Shown here one piece after another: positions 1 to 36,901 of a stretch of 64,000 bases of DNA; position 1 is the first letter of the stretch, and each line of letters opens with the position of its first letter. Origin of the DNA: Apostichopus japonicus (Eukaryota; Echinodermata; Holothuroidea; Aspidochirotida; Stichopodidae); NCBI RefSeq assembly GCF_037975245.1, contig NC_092579.1, positions 24,163,166 to 24,227,165 of the forward strand, given 5' to 3'. The position numbers were made by a program, and so were the translations under genes. Under the pieces are notes generated by a model, which worked only from the letters and a program-made list of their open reading frames with translations, did no database searches and was not told the DNA's origin.

Positions 1-295
1 CTTAGCATGTTCTTTTTTGTTGCCAGTTTTTTCAAGACTCTCGCTCCGGATTTTCTAATAGAATCAGACAATACTATTCATTCAAAGTGTTTTGCGGATT
101 GCAGTCAGTAAAGGTGTAATTTCTACTCATCTCCTTCCCTAGTGTGTTCCTCCTCCCATGAATCATTAAACCAATGATGAGATATTTTACTATTTCTTAT
201 CCTATACTCATGAATGGAATTTAAGTCTTTCTATAATTTGACTTTCCTTTTATTTTTATATTTCCCTTCTTTCTTGCACGCTTTGCTTTCGGCAG
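1..295 (+). other. IRE1 intron, 3' end
   Basis: No coding frame. Ends in a pyrimidine-rich acceptor (ttgctttcggcag). Confidence 0.8.
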
Positions 296-22887
<22,592 letters not shown>

Positions 22888-24160
22888 CACCAGGGTCCCT
22901 GACAACACTACTGTCCCTCACTACACTAAAGCATAAAGGTGCTTAGTGGTTTGTTTGGCTGACAATCACAAGACCGGTATTGACAAGTTCCAGACAAAAT
23001 GCTCTCCTCGCTTTGGCGAGCAGTATTTTATGAGTAATGGCAATTGTACAACGTTGTCAACTGACCTAACAGACACTAGTGCCTGTGATCAACTCTACAT
23101 AGCTGAGTTATTCATTGCTTGTATTGGAAGGATACTGTCAGTCAGTCCAGATAAGGTATGCACTTAGAGGTTCAGACAAATTCAAATCATGAACCCCTAT
23201 TAACCTACAGTGCCTCTTGAGGAACATACAGTGCACAAATCGATATTTTCATTTTCACAATCGGCTTAATAATATGTGAAAAGTACGTCAAAAGAGAGAT
23301 ACAGAGTATTGGTTGTAAATAGAGGAATTTTGCTTTTGTATCAAAACATGAATTATTTCTGATACTGAAATAACCTTTCATGACCTGTGACTTATGATTT
23401 ACTGGTGCTTAACTAAACTCATTGTGTGAATAGATTTTGAATACAAGTTCTCGTGAGCTACAGTCTCGTGGATTAAATTGTCGAGCCAGTTTGGACCATA
23501 AAATGGTAACAATGATGGACTCAAAGTTTGCCACTACTAACAGTGAAAGTTAGTGGATGTGATGAATCGAGTGACACAACATTTTTATTTTTGTATTTAA
23601 ATTCTCACCTGATATGACTTTTTCACCTTTTCTCTGTTTTCTTGGTGGCAGTGATGTAAAAATTATGTAAAAGATGTGATGCCTTCTCTCAAATGTGCAA
23701 TATTGGGCTTTATGGTTAATAGAAGTTATGTAATTTGTATGTATGTGAATGTTTCTCAGTTTCTCCATAGGTGATAGGGAGGGGGCTGGGGGGGGGGCTG
23801 CTGGGGGATGGAGGAGGAGTATGAATCAGATATTGATGATTTCAATATTGCGTTATTGATAACACTACTCTATGGTAACTTATAAATGACTTATGTTTCA
23901 TGACAATTCTTTCACATCTAATCCATTCCATGATGCTACCTTCAGGAGAGGGAAATGCTGACCGTGAAAGTGATGTGCCACCATGAATAAGCATTGTAGT
24001 TCTTCTGTGGGCTTTTCTTGGGCTAATGTTCTGTTTCTTTACAAAAATTTGCTGTAATATCCAAGTTAAGTTGCTTTCAAATGTTTTTGTTCTATTTTGA
24101 TTGAATTTTTTTTACACATGCGGTATGAGGAATAAAATGTACATAAAAATACTACATCTT
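22888..24160 (+). other. ERN1: Probable IRE1 3' UTR
   Basis: No coding frame follows the stop. The first well-placed AATAAA is at 24131-24136, giving a 3' UTR of about 1.25 kb. Short G-rich runs (23773-23800) lie inside. The end point is a guess; another AATAAA-like site occurs near 24342. Confidence 0.4.
24131..24136 (+). terminator. Candidate IRE1 polyadenylation signal AATAAA
   Basis: Canonical hexamer about 1.2 kb after the IRE1 stop, in AT-rich sequence. No clear GT-rich downstream element is visible, so confidence is low. Confidence 0.35.
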
Positions 24161-25059
24161 TCTTTATGAATGTTTCAAAATGTTGAATAGTTTTCCAACT
24201 CATCCTCATCTCAACCAAATGAAAACCCAGAATGCAGGCATGTGGTTCTTATGACTTAGTGTGCTGAACTATTTGAAAATGCAACATTTTGTGTGTTTAA
24301 TATGGTTATATGTAGTTGGAGGGAGGGTTAAAATACTTTAAATAAAAAGGGGGTTGTGGAGGGGGGGGAGCAGTTACAATTATCATTATGCAATGTACTT
24401 TGGTTCCACTGCTCAACTTTATGATTTTGCCAAATGTTTTGTACAAAATGAAATGAGATTCATAACGATGAACCTGAATGTGCCAACAGGCTTAGTGATT
24501 CCTTGCCAGCTTTAGATACGAAAACATTTAATGTAAATCTGCACACAACTGGGGTTACCTATAATTCAGTGGTTGAGAAGTGTGACTCTTATATCCTCAC
24601 CTCACCCCTATCCACTCTGAAGCAAATGTTTGGATTTTCAAGAGGGTTACATACTACCTAGTGGCATACTTACAGCTTTCTGCTTCAGTTTAGTACAGTG
24701 TGTTTCATTTTATCAGACATTCTTTTCAGGGAAAAGGTGGTTTACCCTGGTCTAGTATGGTTGAGTCTAAAATAACTATTTCTATCACTTAACCATGTAT
24801 CTATCCTATGTTTGAATACACAACTCTGCCCCAAAGCTTGTGGTGCACTATGCAGCCATCAATCATGATTGTGTGGTGCAATAGATTTACACCTTGTTTC
24901 ACGAAACCGTCGTATATAGTGATGCGCTGTTCGAAATTTGTCCATTTTTTTAACTTGGATATCATAAAAGACAGTGATTATTTTTGAACATCATATAACC
25001 TTTAGAAAAGTAGGCAACTTGAGTTTTGCTTGGGCCACAATAACTATCTGTTGCAAAGA

Positions 25060-26480
25060 CAGGACATTCTCATTGTACTCAATAGTTTTGGATCCACAAA
25101 TTAAGTATGAAGCTTAGTTGAAGTTATGTATTAAAGACCTTGACCTCTGATGGCCTCAAAGGACCTTTGACTTCGAGAAAGAACAAAATTCTTGTATTCA
25201 ATGAAGTGAAGTCCCCAAATAAGAATCTCAAGCTTAAATGGACTTTCTGGTGAATGAGGTTGATTACTTAGCAAAATTGCTGACTACCTTTAGGGTTCAC
25301 ATACCAACTATAAGATTCATCCAAGCTTTGCATTTGAAGTTAGAGAGTTTATAAGGTTTTCAGACTTTCACCTTGGATGACCTCAAATGACCTTTTACTT
25401 CTATGCAAAATAGGGTTTATGTCCTTACTAGTATGAGGTTGACCCACCATGTAATATGTTTAAGGCATACGGTTCACAAGCCAAAGGCTTCACACACAAA
25501 CACTTCTGAACACACATGTACCATCGCATATATCATGCTTTTGCCTTCTGCAAGGCATAGAAAATATACATTTTAATGAAATTTTAAGTACAGAGAACTT
25601 TGAACCTGGAGTAGTTGAAGGTTTAGCAAATGAAAATAGGTTACATTCATCAACCATATCTCAAGGTAGGCAAGTATTGAGATCCGGTTTTCAAATAGCT
25701 GTGTATGTAGGTATTTTAGATCCTCCTGCAAGCAGGAACTTGCAAAGAAGCCTCAATCAAAGCCGCAAGCTGACCGAAATCAGTCTCTTACATTCATATT
25801 TAACGTCCCTGATTATGAATTGTCAACAACTCTGTAACTGTCTTGGAGTGACTCGAACTTGGGACCTTATGATTGAAAGGCACCGGCATTAACCACTGAG
25901 CTAACACTCCTGTGTGAAATATTTTTCTCTCCAATTTAAGTTCCACCTTCTGTCACACCTTCCTAAACATAATATCGGAAGGGAAGCTTGGACATATTGC
26001 AATATTTGGTATGTAATTGTACCACATTGAGAACAAGAAGCCCAATGTTGTGGACAGAGGTCAATGGTCGTTTGAGTTCACCGGGGGTCAAATATTTCAA
26101 CAAGGACAGATCTGTCATATTTAGTATGTTGATATATCTATCACATTTTGTACAAGCCCATTGTTGAGGTCAATGGTCATTTCAGGACAGCCTGTCATTA
26201 TGAATTTGTTTGTCACATCACACTGCTTTTCACTGAATTACTTAAATCAAGTGTGTTAAATATACACCCTCACTATACATGACGTCTGATTCATGAAACT
26301 GCTCAAATTACATCATCGATACCACAATGCATATTTGCATTCTGGTTATTCTTTTATCGTTCCACTCAACCAAATTCAACAGTTCTTTTTCTCAATAAAG
26401 TGTATCTACATACCAAGTATGCAGTTCATTTCTGTGTACCTATTCTTACCTAGATCCAGTCTTCCAATGATGTTACAACT
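25060..26480. repeat. Dispersed AGGTCA repeat copies around the - SINE
   Basis: Two segments: 25130-25460 (gaccttgacctctgatggcc, ccttggatgacctcaaatga) and 26040-26430 (gaggtcaatggtcattt, acataccaagtatgcag). The SINE at 25715 lies between them. Confidence 0.5.
25715..25910 (-). mobile_element. tRNA-derived SINE, - copy
   Basis: Reverse complement shows ggagtgttagctcagtggtt and a degenerate B box aagttcgagtcactcc, then the same body (acagagttgttgacaattca, aagccgcaagc-type motifs). No long tail is left. Confidence 0.8.
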
Positions 26481-29400
26481 TGCAACCATGGAACATACAA
26501 TTGTGGAATAGATACAATTCTTGCATCCTAGATGGGTAAAATTATAAACACATCTTATCTTACTTTCTCCAATCTGAGATCATCATTTCTGACAGTGAAA
26601 CCTGGGGAGTTAATATTGGTAAAAACCATTTAGTTTGACTTTTGTGGGTAAATCAAATTCATAGCATTTCCTCACTGCACATTATCACTACAACCACTGA
26701 TGGGAAGTGGAGTATGCAGTTTGTAGTAGGTTATTATAATAAAGAAGAAACACATGACAAGAAATAAAGGACACATTTCAGACAGGTTATTTCCTTCAAA
26801 TTCCACAAGGTTCTATTTGAGCACACACCAAAAAGGCATCATCGTCATCATTTAAAGTATCTATGCTATGTTTAACAACAAAGAGGGAAAACAAAATCAA
26901 GTTAACATTTCTTGCTCTTCAGTGACTTACACTACTGCTTGAATCAAAAGCAAAACCTTTACAATAATAGTTGATATTAACAATAAACCTATATGTAAAA
27001 TTTATCATAATGAATTTAATTTTTTTGTTTTAATTTTTGCATTTTGTCCATTTTTTTGTTTTTAAAAGATAATTTTTTTACTTCACTTGAGCAATGGCCC
27101 AAATGACATTAATCCTAGAGATGTACAAGATTTTTGGAAGCACTGAGTAATATAATTGATGGAAATGCACATTACCGAGTACTTGTTGAAATAACAGATT
27201 CTGAAACACGCAAGGCAGACAGCGTTGATCTTCACATGAATATTTCATTTGTACGGTGGTTTCACAATTCAAAACCATTTCAAATTAGACCCAAACCCCT
27301 AACCTCAAAGTACCTCCCTCTCTTAACAAAATAAGCTTTCTAACAGGACTCTTTTTTCTTTTCTTTTTTACCATTTTGAAGTACTCGATTATGATGGCCT
27401 CACTGTCCCTTTTGGAGGGAATGATTTCAACCAGAAAAACACTGGGTAGATTCTCAAAATACTTTAACAATACTCGCACCTATTGTCTGGCATTGCTTGC
27501 GATGATAAGTCTGTAGAGTTCCAAATTGCAGCTGAGGTTACCCATAGAGCATATATAGCTCTTTATTATACACTAACAAAACACCAAGCTGTAGGCCTTC
27601 CGAATACCTTTTGAGATTTAGAGCCAACCCCTTTAAGAGGTCCCCACAATGAATGGGCTCAGAGGTACACCATCATCTGACAAGTGACCTTCATGTACAA
27701 AGGAAAATACTCTTGGAAGTTGGTAGGAATTCCTCTATTTGGGCTTTACATCTTGTTGCTGTTGGGTTCAAACAGGCACTATCTTGGTACACCTTTTGCA
27801 CACAATGTGCCAAACATGATCCTTTGTAAATAAGAAAGAACCAATGGCAACCTGTTTAGAATACACATTTGGAAAGTTTTGACACCAATGCCTTTTTTCC
27901 TTGCTTTTACTGTTGAAGAATTAAAAAGTAAAAATTGAAGAAATCCAAATGAGACGTCGTCTCAAAGCGGTAAATGATAGATACTACAATATGGGAGTAG
28001 TAGAAGTAATAGCATAGTAATATTATACAGCAAATAAAACAAAGACACAGAAAGTTTTGACCACATTAAATCTTCTGCTTAATGTTAAGTAACAAGTGCC
28101 TATGTAAGACATGCATGTCATTGTACTAAAATAAAATTACCCAACTCTCACCCTAAATTCTTATCTTATCAAAGAAAACTTATATATCAAGTGTCTTAAT
28201 ACAGTATTTGCCAGTGCAAGTTATCTCTCTAGTTTGAGGAGAAAGAATAATGTGATATGGCAGCAGTACTTTACTACATTAAAGCCTATCTTTTCCATCA
28301 TAAATTTGGCAAGTTATCTGCAAAGTACACTTCACGGATTGTTTTTATTTCATGAAGACTAGTGCAATCATACCCGCAGTCACGGGAGTATTCTTTTTAT
28401 CTTTTTTCATTTTTTTTACTTTTTTTTTACTTTTTCTACTGAGAATTTTAATTTATAGTACAATGCGTTGTTGACATAGAAACTTCAACAAAATACTGTT
28501 GCATCATCTTTCAAATTTTGCATGATTATGTCCTCTTAAACTATATAAAAAAAACAAAAAAACATTTCCAATTTTCTTTAAATTGTTTTTCTTTATAAGG
28601 CTAAAAATTTCGGAACATAGAATTTCATTCTAAGGGATGGATTTTGTAAAACGAGAAATGACAAGGAAGATTTCTTGCAAATACAGGCCTCTTTCAAATT
28701 AATTGGCATCAAAAAATACAAAATGTAGATCTTATGATATATCACCTAGGGAGAGATTCTGTTGTCTCGTCATTGCACATTTTAAATATCGGGTCAAAGA
28801 AGTGCATACCAGTTACTGACAGATAAACAGATTACTGTCAATAAGCCAAAGCTTTTAATACCCTTTTGTGAATATCGAAGGAAAAGGAAAAGAAATAAGT
28901 GAAAGCAAACAGTTTTGGTCTTGTGGCCGTCCAGTTCTTTAACATCCCCAGTCAAAGGTCAAATACTTTTGGCACATGTCATTGCAAAATATCTCTCTCT
29001 TTGTGTTTTTAAAATATAAAATGTTCCCACCCTTCAACACATCCAGAAAGGGATATACTGCAAAATTGGGGGGAAACGTTCATGTGTAAGATTTAAAGAT
29101 ACTTGCTTTTGGTCAATTCTTTCGGCAAGATGTTTCTTGAAAACTGAGGACTGGTTCATTTTATATAGTGCGATGTTTTTTTTTTTGGTTTTTTTTAAAA
29201 AATCTTTTTAACGTATTGTTTTTATGAAATACATTTGTGATCAATGATACATGTATCCAACGACTAGCTGCCTTTCAAAATATCAGGCAAACCCCATTTA
29301 ATTTATTGCAAGGTTTGGTTTTAACTTTGAACAAAACCTTTGTCCAAATATCTGTGCTTTTATATCTGCCATAACTGAATGCTGCAGTTGGTCAAATTGA

Positions 29401-30091
29401 TAAGGGAAAGAACTGAATGAAGAAAACTTATACTATATCATTAGACTTACTTTCATATTACAAGTACTTAATAGCAGTTTTTTTTCTCTTTTTTAAATTA
29501 TTATTTCATTTTACACATAAGTCTTACTGAAGAAAAAGGAAAAAAGCTTGTCGGTAGCTTTGTACAATGACACTACAAGAACACATATACATGAAGTCAA
29601 TACATAATAAAGCAGTTGTGTAGAGAATAAAATTACAATATTGCTCATCGTACATTCTTAAGAATGCTCTAACTTTTCAGTTAAAAATTGAGAAAACCAT
29701 TCCTTTTTTTTGGTCTGTTTTTTTCTTCCTTTTCTCACTTTTTTTGGTATGTTTTTTTTATTTTTTAATATTTTTATTTTGAATTCCTTATATCTTGTTT
29801 AGGTATATAATACAGTTTTGGCTTCATTTCATTTTGAGCTGAGCTGGTTGCTTAGAATATCCCTCTCTCATTACAAAACAAAGAATGCACACACTTGAAT
29901 CAGTCTGCTTGAACCACAAATAAGATCAAAAATAAAAAGAGAGAGAAGAATTAACCACAAGACTTTCACAAAATGTAAAGTGAATTTCTTTGAAACAACA
30001 AAGTTTTCCTTGATGGTTGTTAGTTAGTGTTCTGTTCAATATATAAATACAAGAATAACATGAATTGGAGAATGGCCTGTACAAATACTTG

Positions 30092-30138
30092 ATATTATCA
30101 ATAATAATAATAATAATAATAGTAATAATAATGATGAT
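30092..30138. repeat. (AAT)n microsatellite
   Basis: Imperfect AAT/ATG triplets in the region between the two genes. Confidence 0.9.
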
Positions 30139-33100
30139 GAACTAGGGAGGTAAACAGTCACACACGCAAACATACAAACTCCTATACCACTGATGTTTAC
30201 TGGAAGATAGGTGTGTTGGTTACAATATAAACGATTCTTAATTTGCTCTACAAGAAACCTTCACTATAACAATGGAAAAGATGTCACATTCATCACAGCT
30301 TTTAGACATAAAAATGCTCAAGTTTTACTTTAATACAAAACAAGCTTATTTCATTGTTTTTCTAGGCATTATATTGTTGAGAATTGCTTTTTTAGTTGTT
30401 TTTCAAACTCCAGACTCCTTGCAAACAAAGTCGTTTCAAAACTACAATTTTATTCCAGCTTTAACGATAAAGAGAAAAAGAAAGGTTATTATCAAGGACA
30501 CTTTGAATACAAAACTGAACAACCTAAGAAAGGCATGGTCAGATTTTGCTGGTTTTGTCCATCATTTTATGAAAGCCATGACAAAAGTTATTGTCAGTAA
30601 GATCGCAAAGGCAGGTGGTATTTCACTTTACAGTACAAGACTTCCTGCCTTTGGCTCAGAGATGATGCCCTCAAATAAAATCTTTCTTAAATAGAGAGGA
30701 TTAATAAAATATCTCAATCATCAAACAATGGTGCATTGTTACTTTTAAATATGGAAGCGTTACCCTTTTAACACATACAATGGCAGCATCACAGCTAATT
30801 ATTATTACCTCTCTTCTTTTTTTCTTTTTCTTTTTTAACCATTTTTTTTCTTTTTGTTTTACATAAATTTTGTCATTTTCATGTACTTTTTCAAATCAAC
30901 TGAAAATCGAGTTTCACTCAAGGATATATACTGCCTCAAAAGACAAGGAGAAGAAGTGAGAAAGAAAAGACAAGAGAAAAAAAAAAAGGAACAAATGACT
31001 TAAGATAACAAATAACCCTGAGACCAACAGCTACTGTGGAAATAAAATACATCATTTACCCAGCACTTGAAAATATCTTAAAATCACTTCCTCAATCAAC
31101 ATTTATATGCAATTTAGGGAAATTATAACTTCTTAAAAGTAAAAAAAAAAAAAAGTAAAAAAAAAGAGAAAAGGAAACAAAAATACCAATAAGCAATAAA
31201 TTCTTACATTAAAGTTGCATAATTTTTCAGTGTACAATAACAACAATATTACCCCATGCAGGAGTTGCATGATTTTTTTTTCGGAATGCGTGATGTTTAA
31301 CAGTATATACCTTTCTTTCGTTAATTTTTTTTTTCCATTTTTTTTTGATCTATTAAGTATTCATGATAACAAAAAAGAAGAAATAAACATGAAAAACACA
31401 AAGTACTGCATTTGACAAATATGCTGTTACTGACTGCTCTCTTCAGCCAGTGTAAAAAGAAGGGCACACATTCTCTGGTCCTAGTAATCTACATGTACAC
31501 TCGCTCCAGCATATTTTATTGTATTTTTTTTTTTTCTCGTTTTGTTTTGCACCACATTGTTTACCAATCATATTAAAGAATCATCAAATAGTGTTTACAC
31601 AATCTAAGATCCTCTTCAAAGGCAATAATAAGAATAATTTCAGTGAATGTTTGTTGTGATGATATAATATATAATATAAATTCTGAAATTTAAACTTTTT
31701 AATTTTTCAAACTTTTTTATTTTTTGTTTTATTAATTTTTTTCTTTTTTTTCTTCTTTAACTTTTTTAAAGATTTTTTTTTTTTTTTTTGGCTTTCTAGA
31801 TTCATATAATCTTAAACAATGGCTAAGTTGGCAAATAAACATGCCCTTTGGTTTAATGATAGTGACACTGGCATTACACTTATGTTACTTGTACAACAGC
31901 TAGCTTGAAAAACAAAAGTTTGTAAAAATCTTAAGACTTTTCATGAAAAAGGTGGACATTGATGAAGACCAATTAAATAATTATGTGAAAGCACCCTCCG
32001 TTTGGACAGAGTTGAGGTGGTATTATGAAGACTTGATACTTGCAAGTGATTCCTCCTATTAAATTCTTCCTCCTTTCCTCCCCCACAATATTCAATTTTT
32101 TTGACTTTTGAAAAGAAAAAATTGGCAAAGAAAAGGCATCCTGATCTAAGAAAGGTTACAACACTCCAGTCTCAAATAAGCAGCTGTATTGTGGTACCAG
32201 CTGGAACCCTGTATTGACAAGACAAAAGTGGAATTACAATTTGGAGTAAAAACGATGACCTTTGTATGAATTCCCTGATTCCAGACATGTATAATAAAGC
32301 TCCAACTATCAAATACTTAATACACACGACACAAGCCTCCTGAGTTCTTGGTAATCTTACGTAAAGCGATAAACGCAAGGTTAATTGCAAATGATGATAC
32401 TACTTCTACATATAGGTAATAAACTGACATGTAGGGGGGAACTTGACCACTTGTTGCTGTCAGCTACGTTAATTTATGACAACTCACACTTTTCATGATT
32501 GCACTCGCCTCCTCACCTCCTCCTCCTCCCAATAACCTCTCAAAACAAACTTTAATTTATTCATTATGACATGACCAAGAAGAGACTTTAAAATGAGTCA
32601 AATTGACTAGTGTTTCATAATTACTCTTAATTCATCTACTAATTCAATTGAATCATCTTCATTGGTAATAATGCACAATGACTTTTGCACAAACATAGCA
32701 GGCACCTCACAAGTTACACCAATCTGTTGAAACCATGTGGGGCAGGCTTAGGAATAAATCCTTTACATTTCTATCTAAACCTCTCTTCTATCCAACACAA
32801 GTTAATGACTGTAATAGCAATGCATCATCCAATACCATTCCAATACAGCTCAACCTAAATCTGTGGTACATAACATTCAATGTCTTGATTTCCAGGATAG
32901 CAATTACCATATTACAATTTGTATCTGCTCATAACGAATCTTTTATTGACAAATAGAACTGAATTTTGTTTTTTGGTTCGAGTTATATATATTGACATTT
33001 CTTTCCTGGATACATTCATACCTAATGTCCTGCAAACATTTTACTCCTTTCAGGCAGGTGGGGTGGTACTATGTATATAAAGAAAATTTGTAATACAAAA

Positions 33101-35010
33101 CAAAAATAGATGTAACCATTTTTTCCTGACCATTTAATAAGTAAGGATGTTACTGCTCTTAAACAGTGACCATGGAAACTTGCACAATATAGGATTGATC
33201 ACCACTATCTCTTTGCAATCTAAGTATATACAGAACAATTGCTCCATTCACAGGGGCATGGCATTGCCATCTCTGCACCGCTAGTATACCTTTGTATTTC
33301 AGAATCTCTTTACAGATGCATGGTCATTTTCATAACTCTTTTAATGTAGTATAACAACATAATTCAAAGATGTTTTCACATCAGCAGTGGTTTACATCCG
33401 AAGGATAAATCTGGAAGAAATCACAGCAAATCACTGTGAGCTATGAAAGCATATATGGACATTTATTTCAGCTGGAAGTTGTGAACCAGGCAAATCTAAT
33501 AACACTTTCAAAGTTGCACGATAGTGCCCTTTCTGATCGACAAACTCCAGGGTTTTCCAGCCACCAAATATTTGATTCATTATAAAATCTCTTCCTTGGC
33601 ATATTTTTAAGCACTAAAGAAAGTTGCACAGAAGAAAGAAACACCTTTTGGAGGTTGGTAATTAAAAATCTCTACTCGATAAGTTAAGAACTAGAAAAGG
33701 ATTTTAAGCCTGAATGAGTTGCACACTAACAAGGCTTATTATAGAACGAATGTGAAAACAAGGCCTACATGGCAAATATTGAACTGGTACATTTTGAAAA
33801 TCATATCAACCCAAAACCCCCCCCCCCACCATTCTTGATCACTATTCCTACAAGATATCTGCCAAAAATCTCTTTAACATTCGGTATATTTGCATCTCGA
33901 TTTTCATAACAGTGAAGCACATCTATAGAATATGACATATGTGGAGAGAGGTGGAGCAACTCATATAAATAATCAAACGTTACTGTTGTCTCCAGGGCTC
34001 CAAGCTTTTAATACAGGAAAGCTATTACAACAAAAACACCTTCCTGTAAACTCCTCAGCCTCGTTACTACAAAATACTTGCAAAATGAAATTCTTGCATA
34101 ATTGCAAACTTATTTGGCTTCTCTACATCTTTTCTTTCTTTCTTTGTGTTGACAACAGCAATTAAATTGTGTTCACAGATACTTATCGAGCTTACATTCT
34201 CTTTTTAAGAAAAAGAAATATAAATCTGACAGAAATTCCTTTAAGTACTCATAAGAAATGAAGATGAAATAGTGGCAGTCAAACTAGATGGTCAAATGGT
34301 CGTCGAACCAAGTGACCTTCTGGCCAATAGCTTTCCAATAACATTCTGCATTACAACAAATAACGGAGCGTATAAAACCCAGACGGTCAAAGGGACCTTC
34401 CAGGTTAGCGTGAGTCAGATTTGGGAATATTCTGTTTAATAGTTGTGAAGTAACTGTGGCTCAGCTGCTGCTTCAATGGAATTATAAACATGCTTCAATC
34501 TTTCACAGCTACTACATGAATACATCCCACCAGTTCTACCGTCAGAAAATTCTAAAGTACTAACCAGTCAACGATGGTCTTAGGAAAAACTTACACATAC
34601 TTAAAATGCGAGGAAAACAAAGTACAAGATGCACAAATTTCAATAAAATAAAATTAATTATGGTCCTGATTACATATCGCAAGAAGTCCTCCTTTTAAAT
34701 CCTGTTAATAACTTTTGCATATTATTCATACATTCAATCATCTGAACACTTTTATCAACCTTTCCAATCTCGATGCTCTCGAATGGGAGACAAGGATAGT
34801 TAGGCACTGTAAAATACTGTTCTGAGTTTCTTCTTTGCAGCGTAGTACATGGGACGTCTCTTAAACAAACAAGTACAATCAGTTCCCTTTAAGGGGGGAC
34901 CAACTTGATTCTTTCCCTTCTTTCATTTTTTTTTTTTTTTTAACATTTTCTCATCTCTTTCTCAGAAAGAAAAATAGAGTGCAAAAATTTCTGAAAATAC
35001 ATAAAATGTT

Positions 35011-35016
35011 TTTATT
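35011..35016 (-). terminator. Candidate TNRC6 polyadenylation signal
   Basis: AATAAA on the complement, about 1.4 kb after the TNRC6 stop. Similar hexamers occur further on, so this may be a proximal site of a longer 3' UTR or chance in AT-rich DNA. Confidence 0.25.
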
Positions 35017-36424
35017 GTACAATATTATTTGGGTCAGTGAAAGACATGAATCACACAGCTGGTCTGATCCTGTGAACTGCCGTTATTTCAGACGGGTTCC
35101 TTCATGCTGCTTTGAACTTGTCGTGGTCAGCCATAAAGGTAAGCTCTATTCAGTGGGCATTTCCTCCATGCTGAACTTGCCATTCAACTTTCAAATGCTG
35201 ACCCGTGGTTACATGTCACATATCCTCAAAGACAAACAATAAAATGACACAAAAGCTGTCAACTGTCTCTCAAGTGAAAAAAAGCCGCTTACTGCCAACA
35301 AATTGCACTTCAGTGGGAGGGAAAGCAGAATCAGAAGTTGTGAAGACATTGAAAAAATGTTAATAACATCAACTTATTGTGCGCCTTACATGTTATATCC
35401 ATGGCACCAACTTTGACGCGTCAAAAAAGTCAAATGGAATACAAAGACAAGATTTTCGATAAAGTAAGAAAAAAAGTTTCTCAAAAAGAAAACACCTCTG
35501 AAGATGGTTTTGCCGGCAGAATTCTTCATAGTGTAGTATATCAAATTCAATTCCTAAAGCTTCGATGTGGCACCAGATCTTTTCCATGGCTTTGGAACAA
35601 TGTACATACGTCTCAAGAGCGAGGAAAAATATCTTTTAAAACGATTTGCAAACGGATGACTTCGAAGGTGCCACTATAAAATTCATCCATGAAGTTGGAC
35701 ATCAGACTCAATCTCTTCAAATACAGCACAAAAATGATTTTGCCTCTGCCTACATGTTCAATCTGCTGTTTACTCACCATGTTCATAAATTGCACACTTA
35801 TATCCAGAACCAAACCTTGCATATTCACTGCTCCAGGTGTTTGCTTGATGCATCCAAATTGAAGATAATCTGTAACGTTCTCCAAGAAGCACCGACGAAT
35901 CTAAGTCCTTTGTTTGCACCAGTCATCAAGAAAGTCTATTATCTCTCAAAGATTCCCTCCAATAAATTGTCAGGCTACGAAAATATAACCTCTAAAGTTC
36001 CTTTACTCTCCCCCTCTTACAACAATTGGAATCCATTATAATTTGGATGGTTATTACTGTGTTCCTTCAATTGCAAATGGAAAACCCCCATTGGGGCATT
36101 AAGAGGCAGTGCAAGTAATGCCAATATATACAAAGATACTGCAAGAATCCAACAATTGCTGGCTAAATTAAATCAAAACAGTTATGTACACATTTCAAAG
36201 TACACAAGGAAAACAATATTTATAACAAATATGAAAAAGAGGAATTTGAAGTAAGTAAATGAAATAAAAACAATCTTGTGGAATTCTGACATGTACATGG
36301 CAGCATAATGCCAACAAATTGCAAACCTGTGTGTGAGGTGAAGCACAATCTCAAATGATTGCTAATTCTACTGAAGAAACTTGTGTACAAGATCAGACTA
36401 CCTGTATTTTCAGTACTGAACTTG

Positions 36425-36901
36425 CTAATTCAGAAGATCTTCAGGCAGGAGACCCCAGGTACTAATGCCGGTACCCCCCATACTGGTACCCATGCCTGAA
36501 CCCATACCTGAACCCATGCCTGAGCCCATGCTAGCTCCCATGGGTCCACCAGAACTAGGGGACCATAAACTTCCCTGCATACCAGTCAGTCCTCCACCGA
36601 GACCACCGTTCCATTGAGCTGGGTTGGACATCCCACCACCATCATCCCATCCAAGTTTGTTCTGACCAGTGGACCACTGGCTGCTGGTACCTCCACCTCC
36701 ACCGATCATAGCACCAATCTCATTCGGGTTCACAAAGCTAGCATTCAAACCAAATGCAGGAGAATTCAGCATCTGACAAGCCTTCACAGCATCTTCTCTA
36801 TTCTTGTAGGCAACCAAGGCAATGCCTTGTGCTTGATTCAGATTGAACTGTTCTACTACACCATTTCGCTGACACAAGATGTGCAAGTAACTTGAATCAA
36901 C
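36425..36901 (-). CDS. TNRC6: TNRC6 terminal exon: RRM second half and silencing tail
   Basis: Acceptor ttccattgcag on the complement. Reads VDSSYLHILCQRNGVVEQFN and QGIALVAYKNREDAVKACQM, matching the TNRC6 RRM (human LRTLCMQHGPLITFHLN). Then come Trp-containing Gly-rich sequence (QWSTGQNKLGWDDGGG, PAQWNGG, GSLWSPSSGG), a GSGM tandem run, and the end WGLLPEDLLN before TAG. The human C-terminus has a similar PGDLLGG. The tail recruits CCR4-NOT in studied family members. Confidence 0.95.
   Translation of the reverse strand, partial: VDSSYLHILCQRNGVVEQFNLNQAQGIALVAYKNREDAVKACQMLNSPAFGLNASFVNPNEIGAMIGGGGGTSSQWSTGQNKLGWDDGGGMSNPAQWNGGLGGGLTGMQGSLWSPSSGGPMGASMGSGMGSGMGSGMGTSMGGTGISTWGLLPEDLLN

Larger units (their letters stand above)
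26700..36424 (-). other. Repeat-poor AT-rich region, possible long TNRC6 3' UTR
   Basis: Nearly 10 kb with no supported gene, very few interspersed repeats, and many T-runs on + (A/U-rich as a - strand transcript). It starts directly at the TNRC6 stop. Vertebrate TNRC6B also has a 3' UTR of many kilobases. Inference; the transcript end is not visible. A 140-codon + frame at 30272-30694 is described under rejected items. Confidence 0.35.

Noticed and set aside
30272-30694. 140-codon frame with a hydrophobic segment (FIVFLGIILLRIAFLVVF)
   Set aside because: No recognised family, no splice context, very AT-rich codons; chance frames of this size occur in such sequence. It is the one intergenic frame that deserves a transcript check.
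35646-36041. 131-codon frame just past the TNRC6 stop, opposite strand
   Set aside because: No motif; opposite to the presumed TNRC6 3' UTR.
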